A DNA stretch of 64,000 nucleotides. It comes from Fibrobacter sp. UWB16 (lineage in GTDB: Bacteria; Fibrobacterota; Fibrobacteria; Fibrobacterales; Fibrobacteraceae). The stretch lies in contig NZ_OCMS01000002.1 of the NCBI RefSeq assembly GCF_900215325.1, forward strand, positions 248,001 through 312,000, in the 5' to 3' direction. The notes beneath the pieces were generated by a model that saw nothing but the letters and a program-made list of their open reading frames with translations, ran no database searches and had not been told where the DNA came from. Positions 42,950 to 51,049 of this stretch are shown piece by piece; the first letter of the stretch is position 1; every line of letters starts with the position of its first letter. The position numbers and the translations under genes were made by a program.

Positions 42950-42965
42950 TAAGGCTCCTTGCGTT

Positions 42966-43691
42966 TTAGTTGTTTTCGTCAGAGTGCTGTTCGGTCGATT
43001 CTGCATTGTTTTCGCCGTTTGCGCTTTGATCTGCACCGGCATCGCTGGATTCAGGCTCCTTGTCGATGGCGTTTTCGACGAGTTCCGGCTTTTCTACACC
43101 TTCGAGAGCCTTGAAGTAAGACTTAGCCGTCTTGCCGACTTCGTTCGTGTCGAAGTATGTGTAAGCGCCGTTACCGACGGCACCGATGGCCGGGATAGCT
43201 CGGAGAGCAATGCGGCCGAGGAAGTTCGTTGAAATCTTGACGCCGATTCTCTGGAGCAGTTTTTGGAGGGCGGCGAGCGAAAGCTTTTGCATGACAATGC
43301 GGCTGCCCGTACGGACGGCGACATCGCGGAGAAGCGAGGCTGCACTGTGGCGGAACAAGCACCAGACCATGGCTTCACGGGAAAGCATGGAGAATTTACC
43401 GTAGGTGCAAGCGATATCGGAAACAAGCTGAGCCTGGATGCGCCAGACTGCGGCGATATCCGGGATAGATGTCAAGACGCCGGTGAACCCTGCCGGGATA
43501 GAAAGCGAGGTGCTAACGGCTGCTGCCTTGAAGGCTGCCTGCTTAATCAAGATATCGGCACGCGCATCAGGATCCCTGTTGGGGCAGAGGAGCGAGTCCG
43601 GAATATCCGTAATCAGGTTGAAGACGACGGAGTTGAACATTTCCTGAATGGAATTGGAATCGTCTTTTTTGAATTCGTTAAAGTTTAACAT
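42966..43691 (-). CDS. EcsC-like protein
   Basis: 241 residues with a strong ribosome binding site (AGGAGG). The central part, AAAVSTSLSIPAGFTGVLTS followed by IPDIAAVWRIQAQLVSDIAC and YGK, and later RIALRAIPAIGAVGNGAYTY, resembles EcsC-family proteins: small-residue-rich helices that may insert in membranes. The C-terminal 40 residues are an acidic, low-complexity tail. First gene after two small paralogous genes on the same strand, all separated by about 20 bp. Function unknown. Confidence 0.6.
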   Translation of the reverse strand: MLNFNEFKKDDSNSIQEMFNSVVFNLITDIPDSLLCPNRDPDARADILIKQAAFKAAAVSTSLSIPAGFTGVLTSIPDIAAVWRIQAQLVSDIACTYGKFSMLSREAMVWCLFRHSAASLLRDVAVRTGSRIVMQKLSLAALQKLLQRIGVKISTNFLGRIALRAIPAIGAVGNGAYTYFDTNEVGKTAKSYFKALEGVEKPELVENAIDKEPESSDAGADQSANGENNAESTEQHSDENN

Positions 43692-43708
43692 AGCGGCCTC
43701 CTTTTCTC

Positions 43709-43996
43709 CTATTTCAAGAACATTTTAATAATTCCTGCAAAGTTTTGGGGAATTCTATATTGAAAATTACTCTTTTCTAACCACAATTTCACAATTTCAT
43801 CGATCCAAAGTCGATCTGAAGCGATTTTTGTGATAAAAATATCGGTATTTTCGCCATTTTCGACAATTTTGTAGTTCAAATGGAACGAAATGGGGGTTGT
43901 TTCGCCATGTGGAATGACCGTGAGGTCCATCGTCTGTTTTTCGGCGTTGACGCTGAAGGAGACGTTGTTCAATGCTTTTTGAAGTTGTTCTTCCAT
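43709..43996 (-). CDS. Small protein of unknown function, paralogue of next gene
   Basis: 95 residues, no signal peptide. GGAG lies five bases before the ATG. The core, DLTVIPHGETTPISFHLNY then IFITKIASDRLWIDEIVKLW, aligns along its length with the neighbouring protein at 44017-44352 (VTILLHGEFTPTTLCAHY, IVINKVDSPRPLINEIAAWW). Predicted alternating beta strands then a helix. No family recognised. Confidence 0.65.
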   Translation of the reverse strand: MEEQLQKALNNVSFSVNAEKQTMDLTVIPHGETTPISFHLNYKIVENGENTDIFITKIASDRLWIDEIVKLWLEKSNFQYRIPQNFAGIIKMFLK

Positions 43997-44016
43997 GATT
44001 ACTCCATCTGTGGCGG

Positions 44017-44352
44017 TTAGAACAAAATTTTTGCGAATAAGCCCGTGCCCTTAGGGAGTGCTTTTTTGATAGAATGGTCTTTGAACCACCAGGCGGCGAT
44101 TTCATTAATCAACGGACGTGGGCTATCTACTTTGTTTATGACAATCATCGTCCCCTGTTCCGTATCTTCGAAACAGTAGTGCGCACAAAGTGTGGTCGGT
44201 GTAAATTCACCATGCAGAAGGATGGTCACATTTGCTTGGTTTTCTAGCGAGTCGATATCGACGTTCTGAATTTCACCAAATCTGTTGATGAAATCGTTGC
44301 GCCGGAAGAACATCTCGATGGCTTTGTCTCGTGCGTTAGAAAGGAAGGACAT
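44017..44352 (-). CDS. Small protein of unknown function, paralogue of previous gene
   Basis: 111 residues. It has a longer N-terminal helix (SFLSNARDKAIEMFFRRNDF) than its paralogue, then the shared core with HGE-TP, a Tyr-rich strand, the K(V/I)-S-R--I-EI--W motif and a basic C-terminal end. The two genes and the EcsC-like gene form a compact unit, suggesting one process, possibly at the membrane. Function unknown. Confidence 0.65.
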   Translation of the reverse strand: MSFLSNARDKAIEMFFRRNDFINRFGEIQNVDIDSLENQANVTILLHGEFTPTTLCAHYCFEDTEQGTMIVINKVDSPRPLINEIAAWWFKDHSIKKALPKGTGLFAKILF

Positions 44353-44360
44353 GGTTTTAT

Positions 44361-44398
44361 TATTAGTTGGTAGTTACTAGTTATTGGTTACTAGTTAA
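44361..44398. repeat. Degenerate TAGTTACTAGTTATTGGTTA tract
   Basis: Low-complexity run of TAGT(T/A)A and TTGGT(T/A) units upstream of the small-protein gene; similar tracts end at 14772 and 32292. Confidence 0.45.
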
Positions 44399-44449
44399 TT
44401 CGTGTACCTGTTTTTTCGGTTGTAATATATATTCTTTTGCGAAAAATGC

Positions 44450-44487
44450 AAAAAATAACACCTCGTGCTTTGGATGGCGCGAGGCGT
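44450..44487 (-). terminator. map terminator
   Basis: ACACCTCG/CGAGGCGT stem (one G-T pair) with a 14-nt loop, followed on the minus strand by TATTTTTT. Confidence 0.75.
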
Positions 44488-44512
44488 TTTATATTGCGTT
44501 AAATGCGGCGGG

Positions 44513-45274
44513 TTAGCGCGGAAGCGTAAGGATGTCGATGCCATCCTTGGTCTTCACGACGGTGTGTTCCCACTGGGCGCTGAGAGAGCCATCGCGGGTG
44601 ACAGCAGTCCAACCGTCGCTGAGAGTCTTGGTACCCGGGCGGCCGACGTTGAGCATCGGTTCGACCGTGAACACGTTACCGACTTCAATGAACGGGCAAC
44701 GTTCGTAGTTGCGGAAGTGGTAGACTGTCGGTTCTTCGTGGAAGCCGCGACCGATGCCGTGACCGCAGTAGTCTTCGACAACGCTGAAGCCGTGTTCGTC
44801 GGCGATGTCCTGGATGGCGCAGCCGATGTCGTTCCAGTGTGCGCCTCTTTCGCCTGCAGTGCGGATGCCTTCTTCCATGCAGAACTTGGCGGTATCGACA
44901 AGTTCGCGAGCGATGTCGGAGACCTTACCAACGCAGAACATGGCGGAGGTATCGCCGTGGTAGCCGGAGAGGATTGTGGTGATGTCGATGTTTACGATGT
45001 CGCCATCCTTGAGAATGGTCTGGGCGTTCGGGATGCCGTGGCAGACAACTTCGTTGATGCTGATGCAGGCGTAGCGCGGATAACCGTGATAGCCCATGCA
45101 GGCGGAGATGCCCTTGTGCTGGCGTGTGTAGTCGCCGATGAATTCATCGATTTCGAGCGTGGAGACGCCGGGCTTGCACATTTCTCCAGCACGGATCAGC
45201 GTTTCGGCAGCGAGAGCGCCGGCGTCGCGGATCAGTTCGATTTCTTTTGCGGATTTTACTTTGATTTTTGCCAT
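44513..45274 (-). CDS. map: Methionine aminopeptidase, type I
   Basis: 253 residues. The metal ligands are in DIVNIDITTILSGYHGDTSA (two Asp), GHGIGRGFHEEPTVYH (His and the Glu region) and NVFTVEPMLNVG (Glu), with the last Glu in SAQWEHTVV. ISINEVVCHGIP is the substrate-pocket His motif. It removes the initiator methionine from nascent proteins. AAGG precedes the ATG. It follows a DEAD-box helicase gene by about 40 bp and may be in one transcript with it. Confidence 0.96.
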   Translation of the reverse strand: MAKIKVKSAKEIELIRDAGALAAETLIRAGEMCKPGVSTLEIDEFIGDYTRQHKGISACMGYHGYPRYACISINEVVCHGIPNAQTILKDGDIVNIDITTILSGYHGDTSAMFCVGKVSDIARELVDTAKFCMEEGIRTAGERGAHWNDIGCAIQDIADEHGFSVVEDYCGHGIGRGFHEEPTVYHFRNYERCPFIEVGNVFTVEPMLNVGRPGTKTLSDGWTAVTRDGSLSAQWEHTVVKTKDGIDILTLPR

Positions 45275-45314
45275 TTTTAGGCCTTCTTGTTTTTATTTAA
45301 GTTCTTTTATGCGC

Positions 45315-46706
45315 CTACTTTTTCCATGCGTATCTGTCGAGCAGGTAGGCGAGGAGCATCTGGTCGTCGGTCGTGCCGTTCGCAAGGTCTTTGACGAGCG
45401 GGAGCATGCGGCTGATGCGTTCAGTTGCTTTTTGACCGCCGAAGTGCTTGCGGACTTCTTCGAGGCGGACTTTGGTACGTTCGCTCACCTTCTTCGCGAT
45501 TTCTTCGTTCGTGAGCGGATCCATCTTGATGAAGTTTATGCCGAAGTCAACTGCTGTCTGGCGGAGGTCGATTTCTTCGACCGGCGTGATGAGAGAAATG
45601 CAGAGACCACTGCGGCCTGCACGGGCGGTTCGTCCGCTGCGGTGCACATAGACTTCGTGGTCGGCGGGGTGGTCATAGACAATCACGTGCGTCACGTGGT
45701 CCACGTCGATACCGCGGGCGGCCACGTCTGTGCAGATGAGAATTTTGAGCTTCTTGTCGCGGAAGGCGTTGAGCGTCTTTTCGCGGAGGCTCTGGGCGAC
45801 ATCGCCACTGAGTGCACCGACTTCAAAGCCGTAACCGGAGAGCACCTGTTCGAGGTAGCTCACGTCGCGCTTGTAGTTGCAGAAAATCATGCAGCTTTCA
45901 GGATTGTAGTATTCCAGAACCTTGATGGTCATGGAATCCTTTTCCATCACGTCGCAAGTGTAGTAGCGGTGTTCGAGGTTGTTTGCGATGACTTTGTCGT
46001 AGCTGAGCGAAAGGAAATCGGCACCCGGACGCTGGAATTCGCGGGCAAGGCTCTTGACCGTCTGCGGAATTGTGGCGCTGTACATTGTGCAGGAGATGGC
46101 CTTCGGCAAGTACTTGCGGATCTTCTGCATGTCGGGGTAGAAACCCATCGAGAGCATTTCGTCGGCTTCGTCGAGGACGAGGTCGCGGATAGAAAGTAAG
46201 TCTACATTACCGCGCTGGATGTGGTCCATGAGGCGGCCCGGAGTAGCGACAATGACATGTACGCCGGAACGGAGTGCCTTGATTTGCGGTTCGTAGCTTA
46301 CGCCACCAAAAATAGCGACAGACTTGATACCCGTACCCTTCGAGAGCTTTTCAAATTCTTCTTGCACCTGGATGCAGAGTTCACGCGTCGGCACGAGGAT
46401 AAGAGCCTGCGGATACGGATGGTCACGGACAATGACCTGCAAAAGCGGGAGGGCGTATGCGCCCGTCTTGCCCGAACCCGTCTTCGATTGCACGAGCATA
46501 TCGCGGGCGGCGAGCATGTAAGGGATGGACTTGCGCTGGACTGGCATCAGTTCGGTCCAGCCGTGTTCCCGGAGAATAGCCTTCTGTTCTTCGGGGAGCA
46601 TATCAAACGTATAATCGGGGAGCTTGTTCTTGGGCTCGATAATTTTGACAGGCGTTAAAAACGGATTTACTCTTTCTTTCGTTTCTTCTTTAATTTCGTC
46701 ACTCAT
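45315..46706 (-). CDS. DEAD-box RNA helicase
   Basis: 463 residues from ATG 46706; an upstream ATG at 46766 would add a 20-residue extension of doubtful value because that DNA contains hairpins. Motifs in order: Q-motif region (GWTELMPVQRKSIPYMLAAR), I QSKTGSGKTGAY, Ia PTREL, Ib TPGRL, II VLDEADEML, III SATIP, then the second RecA domain with VI HRSGRTARAGRSG. Short C-terminal tail. Likely ribosome assembly or cold-shock RNA unwinding; which member cannot be decided. Confidence 0.9.
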   Translation of the reverse strand: MSDEIKEETKERVNPFLTPVKIIEPKNKLPDYTFDMLPEEQKAILREHGWTELMPVQRKSIPYMLAARDMLVQSKTGSGKTGAYALPLLQVIVRDHPYPQALILVPTRELCIQVQEEFEKLSKGTGIKSVAIFGGVSYEPQIKALRSGVHVIVATPGRLMDHIQRGNVDLLSIRDLVLDEADEMLSMGFYPDMQKIRKYLPKAISCTMYSATIPQTVKSLAREFQRPGADFLSLSYDKVIANNLEHRYYTCDVMEKDSMTIKVLEYYNPESCMIFCNYKRDVSYLEQVLSGYGFEVGALSGDVAQSLREKTLNAFRDKKLKILICTDVAARGIDVDHVTHVIVYDHPADHEVYVHRSGRTARAGRSGLCISLITPVEEIDLRQTAVDFGINFIKMDPLTNEEIAKKVSERTKVRLEEVRKHFGGQKATERISRMLPLVKDLANGTTDDQMLLAYLLDRYAWKK

Positions 46707-46806
46707 AGTGAGCGCAAATTTAGCAAAAGGCGAGCGCCGCGGCAAAACAACTTGTTGTTTTGACATGGTCGAGCCGAGCTAAATGCGCCCAAGGGGCGCA
46801 AATTTA
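46707..46806 (-). promoter_or_regulatory. Helicase upstream region with direct repeats and hairpin
   Basis: GCGCAAATTTAG occurs at about 46712 and 46796, and CAAAACAAC/GTTGTTTTG forms a 9-bp hairpin around 46742-46761. GCGCCC/GGGCGC is at 46785-46800. These could structure a long 5' leader. Confidence 0.35.
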
Positions 46807-46811
46807 GAAAA

Positions 46812-46840
46812 TAGACGAGAGACGTGAGACGAAAGATGAG
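46812..46840. repeat. TAGACGAGAGACG tract
   Basis: TAGACGAGAGACGTGAGACG followed by AAAGATGAG: a short run of imperfect GACGAGA units, of the same type as 36450 and 61610. Confidence 0.5.
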
Positions 46841-46852
46841 AAAAAGCAGGGG

Positions 46853-48109
46853 TTATAGAGTCCAGTGGTATTCAAACCCGAGGCTTACAAAGCAATCGAT
46901 GGTAGATTTTCCGATGGTTGTGGGGGCGGCGCCAGCATCGGGTGACGGTGCCACGTAAAGATCCCTGCCACGGCTCGAAACACCAGTACGCAAATCGATA
47001 CCGTAATGCTTCTTAAATACGAATTGTCCGCCTATGCCAATTAAAGCCCCTTTATAAAGGTCTTCGAATTTAATGCGATACTTGTAGGCTCTGGAGGGTT
47101 CTTGTTTTTCGTTCTTTAGTCCGATATCTTCGACGTAGAAGGTGTATTGGAACCCAAGGAAAAATAGCGGAGTAATGTCTAGCCATGGCGTGATGGGGTA
47201 TGTCATGGAAAGGAGTGCGTTGAGCCCGATATCATGTTGCCCGAAATTCCAATGGTCGAGTTCACGATAGACCGTATCGGACTTGTCTGTTTTCATGTCC
47301 CGGTTGGAATAGCGGTACATGAATTCAACACCGATGAACCCGTGCCAAGTCAGGCCCGCATAAAGGCTCAGGAAAGCATCGCTGTCTTCGATAAAGTTCC
47401 AAAGGCTAACGGAGTCCTTGGTGACGCGGTAATTTTTGACACGGCTTTTGGTGTGGCTGCTTGTCCAGTTGTCCGGAGTGAGCGGGAAATGGGCCTGGGA
47501 ATAACCGATGCCTACGCCTGCCCAGACTTTGAGATTCGGGACTTCTTTATAGAGGTCGTCGGGCTCGGTCTGTTTTTTGAGACGTTCTTCCTTGGTGAGG
47601 CGGCGCTTGGTGCGCTTGTCAAAAAATGTGGCTGCAATGTCGTCGCTGAGGGCGACTTTGTCATTGTTTGCCTTGACGATGCCTGCGGCTTTGGGTTCCT
47701 GGGCTGTTTCGTCAAAAATGGCGACCTGGATGAACTTTCCTTGCGGAATGAGCAAAAGAACGATGTTGTCTTCGAGGGCCTGAATTTTGGCGGCCATGCC
47801 GGGGTGTCTTGCGCGCAGGTAACTTGAGGGTAATCCTTTTTCAAGGTTGTTCGAGAGCCAGGAACCGTAACGTGTGGCGACGGTGTCTCGTTCCCATTCA
47901 CCGAGTTCGCGACACTTGGGTTCTCCAATACCCGTGTTGTTTCGGCGGAGCGAAAGGCAAAATTCATTGGCGTTGACCGGAGAATTGCCATCAAGCGTCC
48001 AAATGTAAACGGCTGCGTCTTTCCAGAGCGTAAAACGGGAATCGAAATACACCTCAGATGCGCTTGCCCAGGCGACCAAAATCATCAAGATAACGAGGAG
48101 CTTTTTCAT
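46853..48109 (-). CDS. Exported outer-membrane-like protein
   Basis: 418 residues with a signal peptide (LLVILMILVAWASAS). The first 190 residues are mixed alpha/beta; the rest reads as amphipathic strands (VWAGVGIGYSQAHFPLT, FIGVEFMYRYSNRD, GVSSRGRDLYVAPS) and ends ... FVSLGFEYHWTL, a typical beta-barrel C-terminus with aromatic last residues. Its ATG overlaps the stop of the upstream lipoprotein gene by 4 bp. Function not recognised; the pair probably forms an outer-membrane assembly. Confidence 0.7.
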   Translation of the reverse strand: MKKLLVILMILVAWASASEVYFDSRFTLWKDAAVYIWTLDGNSPVNANEFCLSLRRNNTGIGEPKCRELGEWERDTVATRYGSWLSNNLEKGLPSSYLRARHPGMAAKIQALEDNIVLLLIPQGKFIQVAIFDETAQEPKAAGIVKANNDKVALSDDIAATFFDKRTKRRLTKEERLKKQTEPDDLYKEVPNLKVWAGVGIGYSQAHFPLTPDNWTSSHTKSRVKNYRVTKDSVSLWNFIEDSDAFLSLYAGLTWHGFIGVEFMYRYSNRDMKTDKSDTVYRELDHWNFGQHDIGLNALLSMTYPITPWLDITPLFFLGFQYTFYVEDIGLKNEKQEPSRAYKYRIKFEDLYKGALIGIGGQFVFKKHYGIDLRTGVSSRGRDLYVAPSPDAGAAPTTIGKSTIDCFVSLGFEYHWTL

Positions 48110-48801
48110 TTGACGACTCCTTCGTAAAGGTTCTTGCGAATCTTTTGGATGGCAATTTGAATGAGGTTTGTCAGGTCTTTTAACTTATACGTCGTGATGG
48201 GCTGCTGGATTTCGTCAACGGCGCTGAATAGCGGGCGCTGCTTCAGGTTGTCCCAGAGCGTGTAAGAGAATATGGCGCTGACGTTATCTGGCTTGCGGAT
48301 GCTGCCGCTTTCGTTATGGATAAGAGCGTAGTCAAAGAAATTTTCGCGCTTCAGGTCTGTGCCGATGATGAATTCGTGCAGAATGAGGACTATGGGAGGG
48401 ACGTTTCCTGCCGAGTCCTTGAGCGTGACGCCTTGTTCCGGAATGTGCCCCTTGATGAATATGCGTTCATCAAGTTTTAGGCTTTCTTCGGGAAATTTGC
48501 TGTTGGCCGTATCGGCGAGGACGATGAGGTTCCCATAGGCCTTGCGCAATTCAGTTTCGAATGTTTTGCGGCAGTGCTCGGTTCCTTTGATCTGGATGCT
48601 GTCGGTACTGATTTCGAGACGCTTGGCAAACCAATTGGAACGCGTAATGACAAAAGCGTTTTCGATACCTGTTACCGCAATACCGCCATAAGGAGCCTTA
48701 TGGTACGAGGGGTGGCTTGCGGTCCAATGATAAGAATCTGCACACCCCATGAGCATGCAGATTGCAAATCCGATGGAAAGTATCGACTTCTTGAACGCCA
48801 T
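48106..48801 (-). CDS. Lipoprotein of unknown function
   Basis: 231 residues; lipobox ICMLMGCADSY. The body has mixed alpha/beta pattern with HKAPYGGIAVTGIENAFVIT and KDLTNLIQIAIQKIRKNLYE near the end; it resembles small periplasmic GNA1162-like lipoproteins in general size only. Coupled (4-bp overlap) to the barrel-like gene downstream. Confidence 0.65.
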   Translation of the reverse strand: MAFKKSILSIGFAICMLMGCADSYHWTASHPSYHKAPYGGIAVTGIENAFVITRSNWFAKRLEISTDSIQIKGTEHCRKTFETELRKAYGNLIVLADTANSKFPEESLKLDERIFIKGHIPEQGVTLKDSAGNVPPIVLILHEFIIGTDLKRENFFDYALIHNESGSIRKPDNVSAIFSYTLWDNLKQRPLFSAVDEIQQPITTYKLKDLTNLIQIAIQKIRKNLYEGVVK

Positions 48802-48807
48802 TAGCTT

Positions 48808-49476
48808 TTAGACGGCGCCCCACTTTTCGCGGTAAGCGTAAACGCGGTCAAGGATTCCTTCGGGAGCATTAATTGCCTTGCGGTTTTCTTCGCTTTCGAG
48901 GAATGCAATGATGTCGTTGATGTCTACGATGGAGTGGGCTTCAATGCCGTACTGTTCCTGAACAGTCTGCAATGCGGACTTGCCGTTTTCGAGCTTTTCC
49001 TTGCGGTCCACAGAGATGAGAAGGCCGATGACGTTGGCGTTTTCGATCTGGGAAAGTGCCTGCATGGTTTCGTTGACAGAAGTACCTGCGGTAATCACGT
49101 CTTCGATAATGACGACGTTTGTCTTTTCGGCGTACTTGTAACCGACGAGGGAACCGCCTTCACCGTGATCCTTGACTTCTTTTCTGTTGTACGTGAACGT
49201 AAGGTTCTGGGCGTACAAGTCAGAGAGCTTCATGGCTGTAGCAGCGCAGAGTGGAATGCCCTTGTAGGCCGGTCCGTAAAGGTTCTGAGCCTTGCCGTCG
49301 AAATGAACCATAAATGCAGCTGCATAGAATTCAGCGAGCTTCGAAAGGGAGGCGCCCGTACGGAACTCTCCAGTATTGATAAAGTAAGGCGTCTCGCGAC
49401 CGCTCTTGGTGACGAAGTTGCCGAACTTGAGGGCTCCAGATTCTACGAGGAAGTGTACAAAGTTGTCTTTATTCAT
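48808..49476 (-). CDS. pyrE: Orotate phosphoribosyltransferase
   Basis: 222 residues. PRPP-binding motif VVIIEDVITAGTSVNETMQA; orotate site PYFINTGEFRTG and YGPAYKGIPLCAATA. Converts orotate plus PRPP to OMP in pyrimidine synthesis. AGGA lies seven bases before the ATG. Sits among unrelated genes; separated from the other pyr genes. Confidence 0.95.
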   Translation of the reverse strand: MNKDNFVHFLVESGALKFGNFVTKSGRETPYFINTGEFRTGASLSKLAEFYAAAFMVHFDGKAQNLYGPAYKGIPLCAATAMKLSDLYAQNLTFTYNRKEVKDHGEGGSLVGYKYAEKTNVVIIEDVITAGTSVNETMQALSQIENANVIGLLISVDRKEKLENGKSALQTVQEQYGIEAHSIVDINDIIAFLESEENRKAINAPEGILDRVYAYREKWGAV

Positions 49477-49485
49477 TGCTAATTC

Positions 49486-50094
49486 CTAGGCTTTAGCTCC
49501 GACGAGGAGCGCAATAACTTCAGAGATGATGTTGTAGTCGGTAATAAACTGGATCGCGAACATGGCGACCAAGCATATGACGCAAAGTACTAAATAGCTG
49601 TGGAAGGATTTTTCAAAACCCTTGATTTTCATCTTGAAAATGAGCCAGACGCCAAAACTCAAGATGGAACTGAAGACCCAAGCTGCAGAAGTGTTCAGGT
49701 CAACGAGACGGCTTACAGCAAACGTGATGGTAATGCCCGGCAAAAAGAAGAATGCAAAGCTCAAAACCACGAGAAGGGCAAAGCCGACGTAGTAGGCGAG
49801 TCCGCGGTCTTTCTTGACGATGACCTGGGAGCCAATCGATGTCTGTTCTTCTTCGCCCGTCATCGGATTCACGAATGTTTCCGGCTTGAACTGCTTGTAC
49901 GGAGAGTTCGATGACTTTTCCTTGGGCTTCTTCGGAGAGATGACTTCGCCTGTCAGCGGATTGACGAGTTCTTCTGTGGAAGAAGTTTCGATACGAGTCT
50001 GGTTGACTTCGGTTGTAGCTTCGGTCTTGACTTCGTTGTCTGCGGAAGTAATCGGCTCTTGAGCGGGGGCTTCATTCTTGATTTCTTCGGACAT
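49486..50094 (-). CDS. Membrane protein with NP(L/M)TGE repeat
   Basis: 202 residues. The N-terminal half is hydrophilic and disordered, with ELVNPLTGEVISPKKPKEK and TFVNPMTGEEEQTS: two near-identical NP-TGE peptides 32 residues apart. The C-terminal half has three to four transmembrane helices (YYVGFALLVVLSFAFFFLPG, AAWVFSSILSFGVWLIFKMK, YLVLCVICLVAMFAIQFI). AGGAG precedes the ATG. It is 9 bp from purU and pyrE on either side, so one operon. Function unknown. Confidence 0.65.
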   Translation of the reverse strand: MSEEIKNEAPAQEPITSADNEVKTEATTEVNQTRIETSSTEELVNPLTGEVISPKKPKEKSSNSPYKQFKPETFVNPMTGEEEQTSIGSQVIVKKDRGLAYYVGFALLVVLSFAFFFLPGITITFAVSRLVDLNTSAAWVFSSILSFGVWLIFKMKIKGFEKSFHSYLVLCVICLVAMFAIQFITDYNIISEVIALLVGAKA

Positions 50095-50103
50095 GAGTAA
50101 CTC

Positions 50104-50949
50104 CTAGAGAATAAATGTTCTGCCGGCGTGAACGAACACGCGATGTTCAAGCCACAGCTTAAGCGCCTGTGAAAGCGTGCGCTTTTCGATGTCCTTGCCT
50201 AGTTCGACGAGTTCATCGATGCTTGCGGTTTCAGGAACGCGCTGGATGTCTTGGCAAATAATCGGCCCCTGGTCGAGGTCTTCAGTGGCAAAATGCGCTG
50301 TTGCACCGATAATCTTTACACCCTTGTGCCATGCCTGGTGGTAGGGCTTTGCTCCCTTGAATGCCGGGAGGAACCCATGGTGGATGTTGATGATGCGGTA
50401 CTTGAATTCTTCTGTGAACTGCGCAGTCAAAATCTGCATGTAGCGGGCAAGAACGATGGTATCCGTCTTGGTTTCTTCGATAATTTCGCGGAAACGGTTT
50501 TCGGGAATCGACTTGTCCGGGTTGGACGGCACATAGTAGAACGGCACGCCAAAGGAACCGCCCACGGGGCCTAAATCCGGGTGGTTACCCACGATGCAGC
50601 TGAATTCGCAGGGAAGGTCGCCATCGCGGCGCTTGAGGAGCAAGTCGTAAAGGCAGTGGTCCGTCTTGGAAACAAAAATGGCAACGCGTTCGGTCTTGGA
50701 GGTGTCGAACAATTTCCAGTTCAACTGGAGGTGCGGGGCAATTGTTTCGAGGTGTCTTTTGACTTCGGGAATGCCATCCGCTTCAATGTCGAAAACGGCG
50801 CGCAAGAAAAAGGTTTCGATATCCTTGGCTGTGTGTTGCTGGAGGTCGATAATGTTTGCTCCGGCTTTAGCAAGGACTTGCGTGGTGCCGGCGATAAGCC
50901 CTTTTTGGTCAGGGCAAAGGATCTGGAGAATATAACGAGTCATAGACAT
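50104..50949 (-). CDS. purU: Formyltetrahydrofolate deformylase
   Basis: 281 residues: N-terminal ACT domain (YILQILCPDQKGLIAGTTQV) and C-terminal formyl transferase fold with SKTDHCLYDLLLKRR, IVLARYMQIL, and NIHHGFLPAFKGAKPYHQAW including the catalytic Asn/His/Asp set. It frees formate from 10-formyl-THF for PurT and balances one-carbon pools. Start could be 50943. Confidence 0.95.
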   Translation of the reverse strand: MSMTRYILQILCPDQKGLIAGTTQVLAKAGANIIDLQQHTAKDIETFFLRAVFDIEADGIPEVKRHLETIAPHLQLNWKLFDTSKTERVAIFVSKTDHCLYDLLLKRRDGDLPCEFSCIVGNHPDLGPVGGSFGVPFYYVPSNPDKSIPENRFREIIEETKTDTIVLARYMQILTAQFTEEFKYRIINIHHGFLPAFKGAKPYHQAWHKGVKIIGATAHFATEDLDQGPIICQDIQRVPETASIDELVELGKDIEKRTLSQALKLWLEHRVFVHAGRTFIL

Positions 50950-51049
50950 ACTATAATATTAAAAAATTTAGGCCATGTTACCAAATATTTTATTTCCAAG
51001 TAGATGAAAAATAACTAACATTACACCAAGAAATAAAAAGTATTGAAAA

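Noticed and set aside
46707-46766. 20-residue N-terminal extension of the DEAD-box helicase
   Set aside because: The DNA holds a 9-bp hairpin and direct repeats and the extension is not helicase-like; considered leader, though this is not certain.
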